A DNA stretch of 64,000 nt from Chytridium lagenaria (Eukaryota; Chytridiomycota; Chytridiomycetes; Chytridiales; Chytridiaceae). Location: assembly GCA_025449115.1 (NCBI GenBank), contig JAHLKC010000033.1, positions 241,879 to 305,878 on the forward strand, read 5' to 3'. Below are positions 22,580-32,472 of the stretch, piece after piece. The stretch's first letter is position 1. Each line of letters opens with the position of its first letter. A program made the position numbers and the translations under genes. The notes under the pieces are model-generated. The model saw only the letters and a list, made by a program, of their open reading frames with translations, was not told the origin of the DNA and did not search any database.

Positions 22580-23707
22580 CTACATCCCTTCCTCAGAGTA
22601 TCTCGGTGGCATCTCCTCATCACTTCCCCCGCCAATTCTAGGCCGAAACAACAACTGCCGTGAAATAGTCCTCGGCAAAGCGACGGGCAATGATCTCTGA
22701 GGAGTTCCAACCTCACCGGTAGCCCCAGCCTCAACCTCTTTTGAAGTCTGCCGAACCCATGCAGCAAACTTGTGCTTTTCAGACTGTTCAGGGGCGGCGC
22801 TCTTGACGTCACGGGGTGCAGGGAAAAGCGTGGATTCGGAATTGGATGTCTTTGAGATGAAATTTACTGGCGTGACGGGTGTGAATGAAGGGGTACTTGG
22901 TAAGTTAATGTTGGCCGCATCTGCAGCACCGTTTCCATCAGATGATCTGTTACTGATATCATGAACATCGTCAATCTTGACTATCCCGCCGCCGTGATTA
23001 TGTTTTCGCCGAAAAAGAATGATTCCCGCTATGAGGCCAACGAGGGCGATCGTTGATGCACAGACACTGAGGGTGATGATTGTCACGTTTGAGGATGAAG
23101 CCACTCCTACATTCGGTGTCGGTGAAGCATTACTTGGCGTCACTGTGCTAGTGGATTCTGCTATGAGGTTTGTATTTGAACTGCCAGATTGAGTGAGAGT
23201 GTCGACGATAGTGCCATTTCGTGTGGTAACGATCACATTCCCAGTCGTTCCTGAACGTACAGTCGTTGACGGTGACAGTGACGTGATGGCAGGGTTGGTT
23301 ACAGAAATCGGGGCATTAGAAAGTGTCACAGTGACACCCCTATCCGTCAACGTTGTCTCTGCGTTCGTAATCCACGGCATCCAAACTGCATCATATAGAA
23401 ACACACTCTTTGCGTCAACTTCCTGTCTTCTCGGATCCGCAAATCCTGTAGGCACGAGTCCCACATAACTCCCACAAGTGTATTCCGATTCATTCGTGCA
23501 GGTATTGCAACCTCGTCCGTCAGTACCAATGAAGACACTTGGAGTGTCGGTGAAACAGAAACAACCTGGTGTAAAATCTGTGGGGGAGATGGGGGCGACG
23601 CCATATTGAGTGGCCGAGCTACGCCAGCAGAAGTTAAGGCAAGAGGAGAAGGTGGTATAAGGGGTCGATGGGGGAAGTGAGGATGGGATGAAGCGACAGG
23701 ACGACAT
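22580..23707 (-). CDS. WSC6: WSC-like single-pass membrane protein, intact single exon
   Basis: This is a clean 375-residue ORF and a good reference for the family. Cysteines sit at residues 4, 23, 27, 49, 51, 67, 70 and 78, the WSC-like pattern C-x18-C-x3-C-x21-C-x-C-x15-C-x2-C-x7-C. SVFLY closes the module at about residue 101. A Ser/Thr-rich stalk follows, then a membrane helix at about 208-232 (ASTIALVGLIAGIILF) with RRKH on the cytosolic side. The tail of about 140 residues ends DEEMPPRYSEEGM, with PPRY at 367-370. There is no signal peptide; the first cysteine is residue 4. The stalk lacks an obvious TGxDG motif and shows TRNGTIVDT instead. The role as a surface sensor with a WW-binding tail is inferred. 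Confidence 0.85.
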   Translation of the reverse strand: MSSCRFIPSSLPPSTPYTTFSSCLNFCWRSSATQYGVAPISPTDFTPGCFCFTDTPSVFIGTDGRGCNTCTNESEYTCGSYVGLVPTGFADPRRQEVDAKSVFLYDAVWMPWITNAETTLTDRGVTVTLSNAPISVTNPAITSLSPSTTVRSGTTGNVIVTTRNGTIVDTLTQSGSSNTNLIAESTSTVTPSNASPTPNVGVASSSNVTIITLSVCASTIALVGLIAGIILFRRKHNHGGGIVKIDDVHDISNRSSDGNGAADAANINLPSTPSFTPVTPVNFISKTSNSESTLFPAPRDVKSAAPEQSEKHKFAAWVRQTSKEVEAGATGEVGTPQRSLPVALPRTISRQLLFRPRIGGGSDEEMPPRYSEEGM

Positions 23708-24071
23708 GATGACAACGCTTCTCCGGCTCGGCTAAGCGAGGTTTAAGAGATCATAAGGCTAGCTTATGGCGCTGGTGAATGTTTTTCGTTTTTTTTTTAG
23801 TTTGTTTTTTTTGAAAGTAATTGAGGGTTGATGGCGCGCACCCCAAGCCCCTCTTCATTGTTTTAGTCAATAATGACTGAGATAGATCAATTTTAATAAT
23901 AACTTCCATTGTACCAAGGGTCCACGAAAAGCAAAGAAAAAGTACGCGCTGCAAAGCGCATAAGAAATGGATGGTGTCAGACATGTTTTTCTATGTATGT
24001 TCTCTTCTAATAATAAGAAATATTCCAGCAAAAACAGACACATTAACTTCTCTATTCTATTTGTAATTCTT
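23708..24071. other. intergenic between WSC7 and WSC6
   Basis: About 360 bp with T runs near 23795-23810 and no supported gene. It should hold the WSC6 promoter. Confidence 0.5.
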
Positions 24072-25298
24072 TTACACTCCCACAGAATACCTTGGAGGTG
24101 GCATCTCCTCCCCCGATCCCAAAATCAGCTGATTCGAATGTGTTCTCGGTGAAGGAACAGGTATACCCGAGCCAACAGCGCCTTTTTCTAAAAACGGCCG
24201 TGGACCATCAATCGAGACGAGCGGGCCGGACTTTACGTGTTGAGCGGTGGATTTAGGATTTGGGAGGCTGGGGACTGCCGGGGTGGTTGTGGCGGCGAAA
24301 GGTGAATTACTTGAATCTCGATATACACCATCTTGCGTCACGGGTAGAGATGTTAAAGGGAATAGCGTATTGGACTTGGCGGTGGTTGGGAGGTAAGTTA
24401 CAGCTGTTGAGGTGATATTCGAACCCATAGCTTCAGGTTCCCCTCCATTCCTTGTATCTCTCCACTGTTGCACCTCCTTCGTTACGCCCGCTCTCCCTCT
24501 TCGTCTCGCAATCAAAAAGGCTGCAATTATTCCAACCGTAACAACCAAAGCCGCGCAAATCCCCACTGCCAAAACTATTACATTCACTCCTGTGCCTCCA
24601 GCTGCAGGGGTGGACGTGGAGGTAGGGAGTTGAGGTATACCTTGGATGGTGGTGTTTTGCGGTGATGCTATTGTGAAGGCTGCAATGGTCGCGGCATTTG
24701 TGATGATGGAGACACCAGGACGAGCTGTGATGATGCCGTCTGTGCCTGTGATAAAAGACGTCACGACGACTGTTGTAAGTGTTTCCCCGTCTACCGCAGC
24801 CGCGGACGTTAAAGGTGGTGAAACTGGTCCGGGTCTGCGGTCGTAACTGTACTGCCGTCAGATCTAGTTTCGACAACAACAACAGGCGATGGTGAGGGTG
24901 ACTCTCTTGGCGGATCACCCAGTATAACCGTCGGTGAAGGACTTGGCTGAGGTGGTGGACTCGGTGACGCAGGGATCTGAAAAGTGACAGGATACACCTC
25001 CACGCTTTTCGCATCCATCTCAATAGGTTCCCCACCCTTCCAACCACCCGTTGGTACGGCCCGACGTAACTGCCGCACTGGTATGAGGGTTCACCGGGAC
25101 ATGGGTTGCATTCATACGCGTCTGTGCCGATGAAGCTGCGGCCGGTTAGACAGAAGCAACCGAGAGGTGAGGCACTGGAGGCCGAGGTTGCCGAGATGCC
25201 AAAGAAGGGGGTTGTGGGGGAACAGAAGGTGAGACAGGATTGGAAGGTTGTATAGGGGGTTGTAGGGGCACGAAGGCGCGGATGTAGCGGCAGGACAT
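24072..25298 (-). pseudogene. WSC7: WSC-like protein with PPxY tail, frameshifted
   Basis: The start is MSCRYIRAF at 25298. The frame breaks in GGGG/CCCC at 25265-25268. The module then reads TPYTTFQSCLTFC, GCFCLTG, CNPCPGEPSYQCGSYVG. A second break follows within GTCGGGCC (about 25060), and a third comes near 24810-24830. The last frame, 24072-24764, is long and clean: TSFITGTDGIITARP, a membrane helix (VLAVGICAALVVTVGIIAAFL) with ARRRGR, and a tail ending GEEMPPPRYSVGV. So three one-base breaks separate otherwise well-kept pieces. No intron is needed. The tail resembles that of WSC6, its neighbour, which suggests a tandem origin. Confidence 0.65.
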
Positions 25299-25621
25299 GA
25301 TGAAGTGATGTGCGGATGAGGTGCAGAGATGAGGGGATGGGGTCGAAGCGCGATGACCAAACCAACTTTTTTTCTTTAATCTTTTTTTGTGACAGGGTCG
25401 TTTGATGATGTGTTCAAGGGACGATAACGAACTCATCAAAACCCCACTGCCACTTTTCAAAAGACCCTTTTTCCATGCTCAACTTCACCCATTACAAACA
25501 AAGACGGAAAAAACGAGCATAGATTATTATACGCCAGCAAAGTTCCCGTAATAAATAATGCAAAGAGGTGGTTATCGTCTATATTATAAACTGTCTTAAC
25601 TTTTAATGCCCGCGGACTACA
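25299..25621. other. intergenic between WSC8 and WSC7
   Basis: About 320 bp, with the likely WSC7 promoter and the WSC8 3' flank. AT-rich near 25500-25600. No gene is seen. Confidence 0.5.
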
Positions 25622-27151
25622 TCACTTCCTCTGCACGCGACTCCCCTCCTCATACCTCGGCAACCCTTCGTCTCCCATTGTCGAAACACCCACACTCACC
25701 GTCCTCACGGGCGCCGAATACGTATTCGTCAGCGATGTTCCATCCTTCTGCATGCCTTCAGAAAACGCCAGAGTCTCGTTTTCAGAGTACTTTGCGGGAG
25801 ATGCTACAGAGGCCATGATGGATGCCGTTCCATCCTTCTGCATGCCGTCAGAAAACGTCAGAGTCTCCTTTTCAGAGTACTTTGCAGGAGATGCTACAGA
25901 GGCTATGGTGGATGTGGAACGGAGCTTGGAGGAAGGAAGTGGGAAGACGGCGAGAGATGCTGTTGAGGTGGGTTTGACGTCGAAAACTGAGACAGAGGTT
26001 GGGGGTTTGACGTCGATGGAAGTGGAAGCGGATGAGGTGATTACTGCGGGAGGGGATGGGGTAGTCCTATCCGTGCTATCAGATGATGGTGTCAAAGAAG
26101 GTTCAGGTCTTTGAATCCATCGAAAGCCTCTCCCCGTATCTTTTTTGGCTTCTTCCCGTCGGTTTCTGCGGATGACAATGAGTCCTACCACCGCAGCGAC
26201 TACGACAATTGACGCGGAGACAATGGCAGCCAACACCACTGAGGTGTTTGTCGGGGATGTGGAATCAGGTGTTGGCGGAGGAGATGGGATGGTGACGGCG
26301 GTTTGGGTGGATGGATTTGGGGTGACGATGACGGCGGAGATGATGGTGAAAGGTCTGGCTGTGGCTATACCATCGCGGCCAGTGATTGTGGAGGTGACGA
26401 CGAACTCGGCGAGGGAGGTTATAGGGGCTGAGGTTGGGATTTGGTTTGATGGGATGATGGCTGTGGTGGAGCCTTCGTTGCCGCTGTTACCGCCACCGCT
26501 TGGAAATGTTGATTGAGGTGATGGTGGCGAGGAAGACGGAGGAGGAGGAGGTGGTGGTGGTATAGAGGGATCTTCGGCAGGAACCTACGGCGTCAAAGTT
26601 AGATAGAAACATCGTATTTATGATTAAGCGGCGGAATGCGTATGGTAGGTTTTTCAAGAGTGCAGGTGCATGAATGTGAATGGTTTAAAATATTTCAAAA
26701 GCAGAAGTGGTAAATGTAGTATAACCAGCGGCGATAGAAGTGGGTCTGAAAACATCGAGCGAGCTAAATAAGGCTCATAACGTACCTCGTAGGTGTTAAT
26801 AGCCTTTGCATCAAAATTCGTCTTCCTCACAATCAGTCCTGGCGGCGTAAACTCATCGTCCGGCGGTGGTATAATCCCAACATACCGTCCACATAATCTT
26901 TCAGGATCATTCGGGCAAGCGCTGCATTCCGCACCCCCACCTTCAGGGATAGAGTATTTTTGGATACGACTAAAGTCAAAGCAGAAGCAACCTAGGGAAG
27001 GGTTTGAGGGAGAGTAAGGGGCGACTCCTGCGAGAATGTAACTTGTGGAAGCGGTGCTGATGGAACGACAGTGGGAGAAACAGGAGGGGAAGGTAGTGTA
27101 GGGGGTGTTGGGTTGGATGAAGGCGAGGATGCGGGTGTTGCAGTAGCTCAT
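25622..27151 (-). CDS. WSC8: WSC-like membrane protein, intact, two exons
   Basis: Exon 1 (27151-26786) and exon 2 (26584-25622) join in phase across a 201-nt GT-AG intron, giving 442 residues. The module has eight cysteines at residues 4, 24, 28, 55, 57, 76, 79 and 87. A Pro/Ser stalk contains a run of prolines and then TGRDGIATARPFTI. The membrane helix is VVLAAIVSASIVVVAAVVGLI, followed by RRNRRE. The tail has an exact 90-bp duplication carrying SVASPAKYSE twice. It ends GLPRYEEGSRVQRK, an LPxY motif in place of PPxY. The tyrosine-bearing repeat may add docking sites. No signal peptide is seen. Functional assignment is inferred from the WSC module and tail. Confidence 0.8.
25737..25916. 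repeat. 90-bp tandem duplication in the WSC8 tail
   Basis: Two adjacent 90-bp copies (25737-25826 and 25827-25916) differ at only a few positions. Each encodes on the minus strand a 30-residue unit containing ASVASPAKYSE and FSDGMQKDGT (or FSEGMQKDGT). The copies keep frame, so the duplication is tolerated. Confidence 0.9.
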
Positions 27152-28370
27152 AGTTGGGATGAGGTGGATGAAGGATATAAATCTGTCAACAATCAATGGT
27201 GTTATTTATTTAAAGAGGATGTTGAGAAAGTCCTTCATGCGCCCGTCTAATTGTATAAAGTCCACGATATATTTATAATAATAAATTAAAGAGGATTTGA
27301 TGGAAAAGGGGGCATCAAAAGGTTTGTGTTCATAAAGGGGTTTTTCTTTAGAAAAGGTTTTTTTTCGCCTAGTTCACCAGAGTCAGGCTGTCTTGATTAA
27401 GACTGGGTGAAGCTTCACTTTCGTCCAGTGAGAGATATTTTGTCTTGATGTGGGATGGGCAGAGAGGTTCAGCTTGGCTTTTAGAGCAATATTTGGTTGT
27501 AAGGCATCAAAGTATAGTTAGAAATATACTGGAGGAAATCTGTAAGTCTCAAGACGTAGAATTGTATTATAAGCATTTAACACTGAGGATTACTCAAGGG
27601 AGAGTCGGATGACGGCCATGAGCAACACCTTGCTCCAATGGTCTTACTCGAGTGATCTCTCAAGTTGGCTGAACAAAAAAGACACACTTGGTCGCACATG
27701 GCTTATGACCCAGTGTTGTAACACAATGGTATATTCTAACCCTAAAAAGGAGAATGGAGAATTTGTCTTTTTACGTGTTTTCCACGAAAAACACATAAAA
27801 CACGTAATAATAGAAAACCATTCACAAAGCTAAAGGACGCGCTCCCCCTATTTTTACTAAAGAAAATGAGAAAGATGGCAGAGGTATAGTAAACACATGT
27901 ATTTCACAGTCCAAATATCGTGTTAATCGCTTAATCAAGTACAATGAGACAGAAAGTAAAAAGAAAAGAACAACAACTAAAACAGCTTTCTACATTTTGA
28001 ACCTCATCTCCCACCGTCGGCCCTGACGGTATAGCAATGCTTACAAGGCAACGCCGCCGACGACCTGTGCTCTTTGTAACGGAATAAGTACGTAACCAGA
28101 TGAAGTCGCTGTAGCAACGTTGATAGAACATGAGCATCCTTATTTATAACAAGCCTTTTTAAAAGTGGAATAAAAAAAGTGTGGATGTCCCAGGTTTGAT
28201 GTCCCCAGATGAGCACAAACGCCGGACCCTCCGACCAGCAAAAAGACACAGTCACACCTATGAAAATGACACAATTCCTCTCTCTGTGTGTATCACCCAC
28301 AGTAACTTCACTTTTCTGGCTCTCCAGCCCTTGATTGACATTCGTTTTTCCCTTTCTTCTCAAACCTAAC
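27152..28370. other. divergent intergenic region between WSC8 and WSC9
   Basis: About 1.2 kb. ORFs here (for example 27609-27833 and 28004-28372 minus) have no family features. The region should contain both promoters, and the 3' half has C/T-rich tracts just ahead of the WSC9 ATG. Nothing else is supported. Confidence 0.45.
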
Positions 28371-29766
28371 ATGAGCGGTCTTCGATGCGTCGACGTCGGT
28401 CTTGGTGCCCCCGTCGACGGCTTCTTCAGTGTCCCTCAATGCATTGAAGCCTGTAAATCATTCGGAGACTTTCCCTGGGCTGGCTCTGGGTCCGACATGC
28501 AGGGCGGGTTGGGATGTTACTGTGTGAATCAGAATGTGGTGGATTCGGCGCCGCAAAGTAATGCTTGTGTGAGATGTCCAGGTATGTAAAAGTAGCGTTG
28601 ATTTTATATTGTTTTGAGCTTGCGTAGGAAAATTGAGAAGTGATCAGGAGCAACATGATTATTTCCGAAAGGCGATACTTTTGTTGCAAACTCTACTTTC
28701 TATTTCAACGACGAAAACCAATGTCCTAAAACACCATTCATCTTATAATCTATAGGCAACTCTCCCTACTTTTGTGCGGATCCAAATAACTCTGTCACTT
28801 TTGCTTTATACCCCGTAAATCCCGTCGTTGTGGCTCCATCTCCAAGTCCATCACCATCACCGTCACCAAGCCCTCAACCCTCTCCATCACCATCTCCATC
28901 TTCACAAAATCCAGACGGGAACAATCCGTCTCAATCCCCTTCCCCATCCAACGGTGGATCTTCAGCATCAAACTCTGGAATCAATACAGACCTTCAAACC
29001 ACCACCACCTCTCAACAGGGCTCATTCACCTCCCTTCTCACCATCTCTGGCACAGTCTTCCCCGTCGTCATTCAAACCGCCATAAACCCAACCCTCTCCA
29101 TCTCTACCACCGCCATACCCTCTTCATCAACCGCATCCATATCCACTGTAACTGCTGGCTCAACAAACCTCACTGTTATCGCTGTCTCCCTCTGTGTCGG
29201 CATCCTCATCATCCTCGGAACTGTTGGCGTCTTTGTTGCAGTACGGTTGGCTCGGAAACGGAGGGAGGGTGGGAAACCAGCCGGTACGGTTCAGGATGAC
29301 AAATGCAGGATTTGGGATTCTACGGAATGCCGATACCCCACCGCCATCAGATACACCCTCCACATCATCTCCTCAATCCCTCGTCCCAACTCAAGTCACA
29401 AGTCTCCTCAAACCTCCCATCACCCTCGAAAACTCTTCACTCAAACCCCCGCTCGATCATAAACCTGACATCTCCTCAAAACCTATCATCGACATTCCCC
29501 CCGCAACCCTCATCCTCACAGAAAAGCATCTCCCAATTCAATCCTCTTCCTCCTCTCCACCCGAAAAAACCTCCCCACTAGAAAAATCTAGCGTGTATGT
29601 ACATGATCGCGTCGAAGTGTTGTGGCCGCAGCCGTTACCGAGGTTACAGTCGATGGCACCGAGTAGTGTGAGAGGGGATGAGGAGGCGCCACCTTTATAT
29701 CAGGAGATGCCGTCTGCGCCTGCGAGGAGTGCGTCGTTGATGGGGGGTGGTCCGTCTGGACGTTAA
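28371..29766 (+). CDS. WSC9: WSC-like membrane protein with PPxY tail, one frame break
   Basis: Exon 1 (28371-28581) encodes MSGLRCVDVG, QCIEAC, GCYCVN and CVRCPG. A 174-nt GT-AG intron (28582-28755) leads to NSPYFCAD, which completes the eight cysteines. The stalk opens with Pro-Ser dipeptide repeats (28835-28910). The membrane helix is LTVIAVSLCVGILIILGTVGVFV, followed by RLARKRRE. The frame breaks at GGGTGGGAAA (about 29271). The tail then continues to 29766, with EEAPPLYQEMPS about 30 residues from the end, so the PPLY motif is not quite terminal. It lacks a good TGxDG stalk motif. A single homopolymer-adjacent break suggests a functional gene with an assembly error, or a very young pseudogene. 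Confidence 0.7.
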
Positions 29767-30267
29767 GTTGACGAAAATGTTTTAGTTGATGCGAACATCA
29801 ATAATACAACAAATATTTATATCTTACTTTACCCCATCATCAACATCCGTCCTATAAAACCTCTTATGTTACAAAATTCATCAGGAAACATCGTCGACTT
29901 ACTTATAGTCTCGACACCATCCCATCACGTACTAACTACCGAATGCAGTATAGCCCACCTTGCCACTCTTTTTTTTTTAAAATAAAACTGAAATAAGTAT
30001 AACTCGCACGGGGCATTCATAATATATCCGAGCCTGACCCGAACCCGAAAAGATAAAACACGGGTTTTTATGTGATATTTCGGATGCGTGTGACATTTTA
30101 GTCAATAGGAGGGTTCATGGAAACACGACAACGCCAACTGTCCTTTCTTATCTCAACGAAATCTCCAAAAATAAACAGCACATTAGAATAAAAATGGGAT
30201 ATCGTCTTTTATTATCTATATATCTATCTATCTATCTATTTGTAACAACGCTCCGTTCAACCGGCCC
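29767..30267. other. convergent intergenic region between WSC9 and WSC10
   Basis: About 500 bp. It contains a short CG-bearing stretch (ATCCGAGCCTGACCCGAACC at about 30026-30045) similar in style to sequences at 55175 and 55570, and a TATC microsatellite (30213-30240). No gene is seen. Confidence 0.45.
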
Positions 30268-31524
30268 TCACCACCTTCCGTTTCTCGAATACCTCGGGGG
30301 CGCATCCTCCAGCATCCCCCTCTTCCACTGTCTCCCCTCCTTCACCGTCTCTTTTGTCGGAAACACACTCATCCCATTACTCACATCCACGACCGCCTCC
30401 TCCTTCTCCCTCCCTTCCTTACTGTAATCATACGACTCTTCATCATCGTCATCAGCGTATGATTCGCGTGATGACACGCTGGGATAGGTGGTGGACGCGA
30501 ATAACCCGTTCTTGGCGGGTGAGTTGGTGTGGTGTGATTTGGCGGGGTGGTGAGGGTGGATGTTGAACATGGATTGTGAGAGGGGTGGAGGGGTTGTTTG
30601 TGAGGTTGTTTGTGGCGTTGTTTGTGGGGTTCGTGATGTTGACTTGTGAGGTGGTTGTCGTTCTTCCATGTCTGGGATATCAGGTTTGATTTTTTCCGAT
30701 AATAGTTTTCGTTTATCGTTTACCCTTGTTACAATCAACGCACCGACCACTATCACCGCCATCACGGCAGCACATATCCCGCCCACTAACAAGGCAGTGT
30801 TGATGAAAGACGTTGAAGTGCCAGCGGGTGTACTGGGAGATGGAATACCCTGTGCGGCGATACTTGTTGTGATGGGTATAGTGGCGGTGTTGAATATGAC
30901 CTGGATGATGGTTTCAGGACGGAGGGTGGCGATACCGTCTGTTCCTGTGAAGGTATTGGTGACGACAGTGATTTGGGTTGTAGAGACGAGGGATGGAGCG
31001 GGATTAGATGCGTCAACCATGGTGGGTTGGATTGGGATGTCGTTTACAGCTGAGGTAAGTTGGGGGTCTGTTGATGGACGCGCAACCGGTTGTGATGGTT
31101 GATCGGGGTTCGGCATTGCGGGAGAAGAGGAAGGTGCGGGTGGTTGAGTTGATCGTGAGGGTTCAGGAGCAGGAGCAGGAGCGGGACCAGGAGCAGGGGC
31201 AGGTAAAAGGTCAGGAACTGTTGGCAAATCCACAAAAACTTCCGCCAAATACAATGCCAGACTCTTCACATTCCCGTTCCCATTCCCACAAAGCGCATTC
31301 CCGTCATTCGGACAAGCAGTGCAGGACGGTGTTCCGGGTGCATTGATGAAGGGGTTAGCATCGAAGCAGTGGCAGCCTAGAGTGGAGTCTGTGGAGGAGG
31401 TGACGGAGATGCCGAATGTGAAGGCGGATCGGGTCTCGCAGAGGGCGAGACAGGTGGAGATGGTTGTGTAGGGGGCGATGGGGGCTTCAGAGGAGGGGAT
31501 GAAGCCGCAACCTATGGAGGCCAT
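30268..31524 (-). CDS. WSC10: WSC-like membrane protein, intact single exon
   Basis: This is a clean 418-residue ORF. Cysteines are at 6, 25, 29, 51, 53, 68, 71 and 79 (C-x18-C-x3-C-x21-C-x-C-x14-C-x2-C-x7-C), followed by SLALYLAEV. The stalk has Pro-Ala repeats at about 107-120, then FTGTDGIATLRPETI at about 192-206. The membrane helix is at about 244-266 (LLVGGICAAVMAVIVVGALIV), with KRK on the inner side. The tail is acidic and tyrosine-bearing (YADDDDEESYDYSKEG). It ends LEDAPPRYSRNGRW, with PPRY at 409-412. There is no signal peptide. PPxY motifs bind WW domains such as those of Rsp5/NEDD4 ligases. Its use here is inferred. Confidence 0.85.
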   Translation of the reverse strand: MASIGCGFIPSSEAPIAPYTTISTCLALCETRSAFTFGISVTSSTDSTLGCHCFDANPFINAPGTPSCTACPNDGNALCGNGNGNVKSLALYLAEVFVDLPTVPDLLPAPAPGPAPAPAPEPSRSTQPPAPSSSPAMPNPDQPSQPVARPSTDPQLTSAVNDIPIQPTMVDASNPAPSLVSTTQITVVTNTFTGTDGIATLRPETIIQVIFNTATIPITTSIAAQGIPSPSTPAGTSTSFINTALLVGGICAAVMAVIVVGALIVTRVNDKRKLLSEKIKPDIPDMEERQPPHKSTSRTPQTTPQTTSQTTPPPLSQSMFNIHPHHPAKSHHTNSPAKNGLFASTTYPSVSSRESYADDDDEESYDYSKEGREKEEAVVDVSNGMSVFPTKETVKEGRQWKRGMLEDAPPRYSRNGRW

Positions 31525-31638
31525 AGACGACAGATGATGGGGTTAATGGATCGACCGATGCGGCGTTCTTATGCTGTAAAACCCCTTATGAGAAAAGAGA
31601 AGGAGAAGGGCAATACATAGAAAAACGGTAAAGAAAAA
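31525..31638. other. short spacer with the left 8-bp target duplication
   Basis: The WSC10 promoter region. It ends in AAGAAAAA (31631-31638), which is repeated at 36235-36242 immediately after the inverted-repeat element. Confidence 0.55.
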
Positions 31639-31974
31639 CACCTAGTGTTCCATGAAAGTCCCCTAGGAGGTACAGAAAAAACTAGCGAAAATGTCTGTAC
31701 CTCATGCAGCTAGTGGGGAGATTTGGCCCAGGTTTTACTAGCGAGGACTTTGCGAAAAATTCAAGTTGAAATAAGGGGGGGGGCCGGGAGGAGAAAGCGC
31801 CGCAGGCGCGGAAAAAAAAAAGAGAAAAAAATAAAAAAAATAAAAATGGAGGAGGAGAGCGAGAGGAAGCTCTTCTCCTCACAATTTCTTTTTCTTATAT
31901 ATTTCTTTTATTACTTTCTTCCTTTTATCCACCGAGGCCGTCATGACGGACTCCCCCGCTCCTCCCGGCTCCCT

Positions 31975-32220
31975 CCCTCCCTCCCTCCTTCCCCTCCTCC
32001 ATCCACCCATCCCATCCATCCACCCTTCCATCCATCCCATCCATCCTGCCCATCCATCCACTCATCCATCCATCCCGTCCATCCATCCATCCATCCATCC
32101 CATCCATCCATCCATCCATCCCGTCCATCCTGCCCATCCATCCACTCATCCATATCCCATCTACCCATCCATCCCGTCCACCGATCCATCGATTCCATCC
32201 ACCCACTCATCCATCCCATC
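31975..32220. repeat. CCAT minisatellite in left arm
   Basis: CCATCCATCC-type tetranucleotide repeats with CCGTCC, CCCATCC and CACTCATCC variants. The reverse-complement array sits at about 35640-35860 in the right arm, with different repeat counts. Confidence 0.9.
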
Positions 32221-32359
32221 TGCTCACGTCACCGACCATTTGGGCTTGGGTTTCAAGACTTCACCCCTTCCACTACCCATCCCCATAAACCCACCTCAAC
32301 CCACCCTACCAACTTCCATGCACCACAACAACCATTTTGCCATCATTGGCATGTCGTAT

Positions 32360-32472
32360 AGGTCTTTGGGGGTTCGAGTCCCTCTCATGATCATGTGGAT
32401 TTGGCGATAACTGGAAAGGATTGAGTACGCATCACCAATGTGGTCTATGGGGGTTCAAGCCCCTCTGATGGC
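32360..32472 (+). repeat. two B-box-like hairpin elements inside the transposon
   Basis: GGTCTTTGGGGGTTCGAG and GGTCTATGGGGGTTCAAG (about 32361 and 32442), each followed by a C-rich complement and CTCTCATGA or CTCTGATGG. They look like a tRNA T-arm (GGTTCGANTCC) but no full tRNA fold surrounds them. Confidence 0.5.

Noticed and set aside
32361..32390. A tRNA gene inside the transposon
   Set aside because: Only a T-arm-like hairpin is present. I could not find acceptor, D-arm or anticodon pairing around it.
31723..32410. ORFs rich in Pro-Ser-Ile-His or Gly-Trp-Met-Asp
   Set aside because: They arise from the CCAT/GGAT minisatellite inside the transposon arms.
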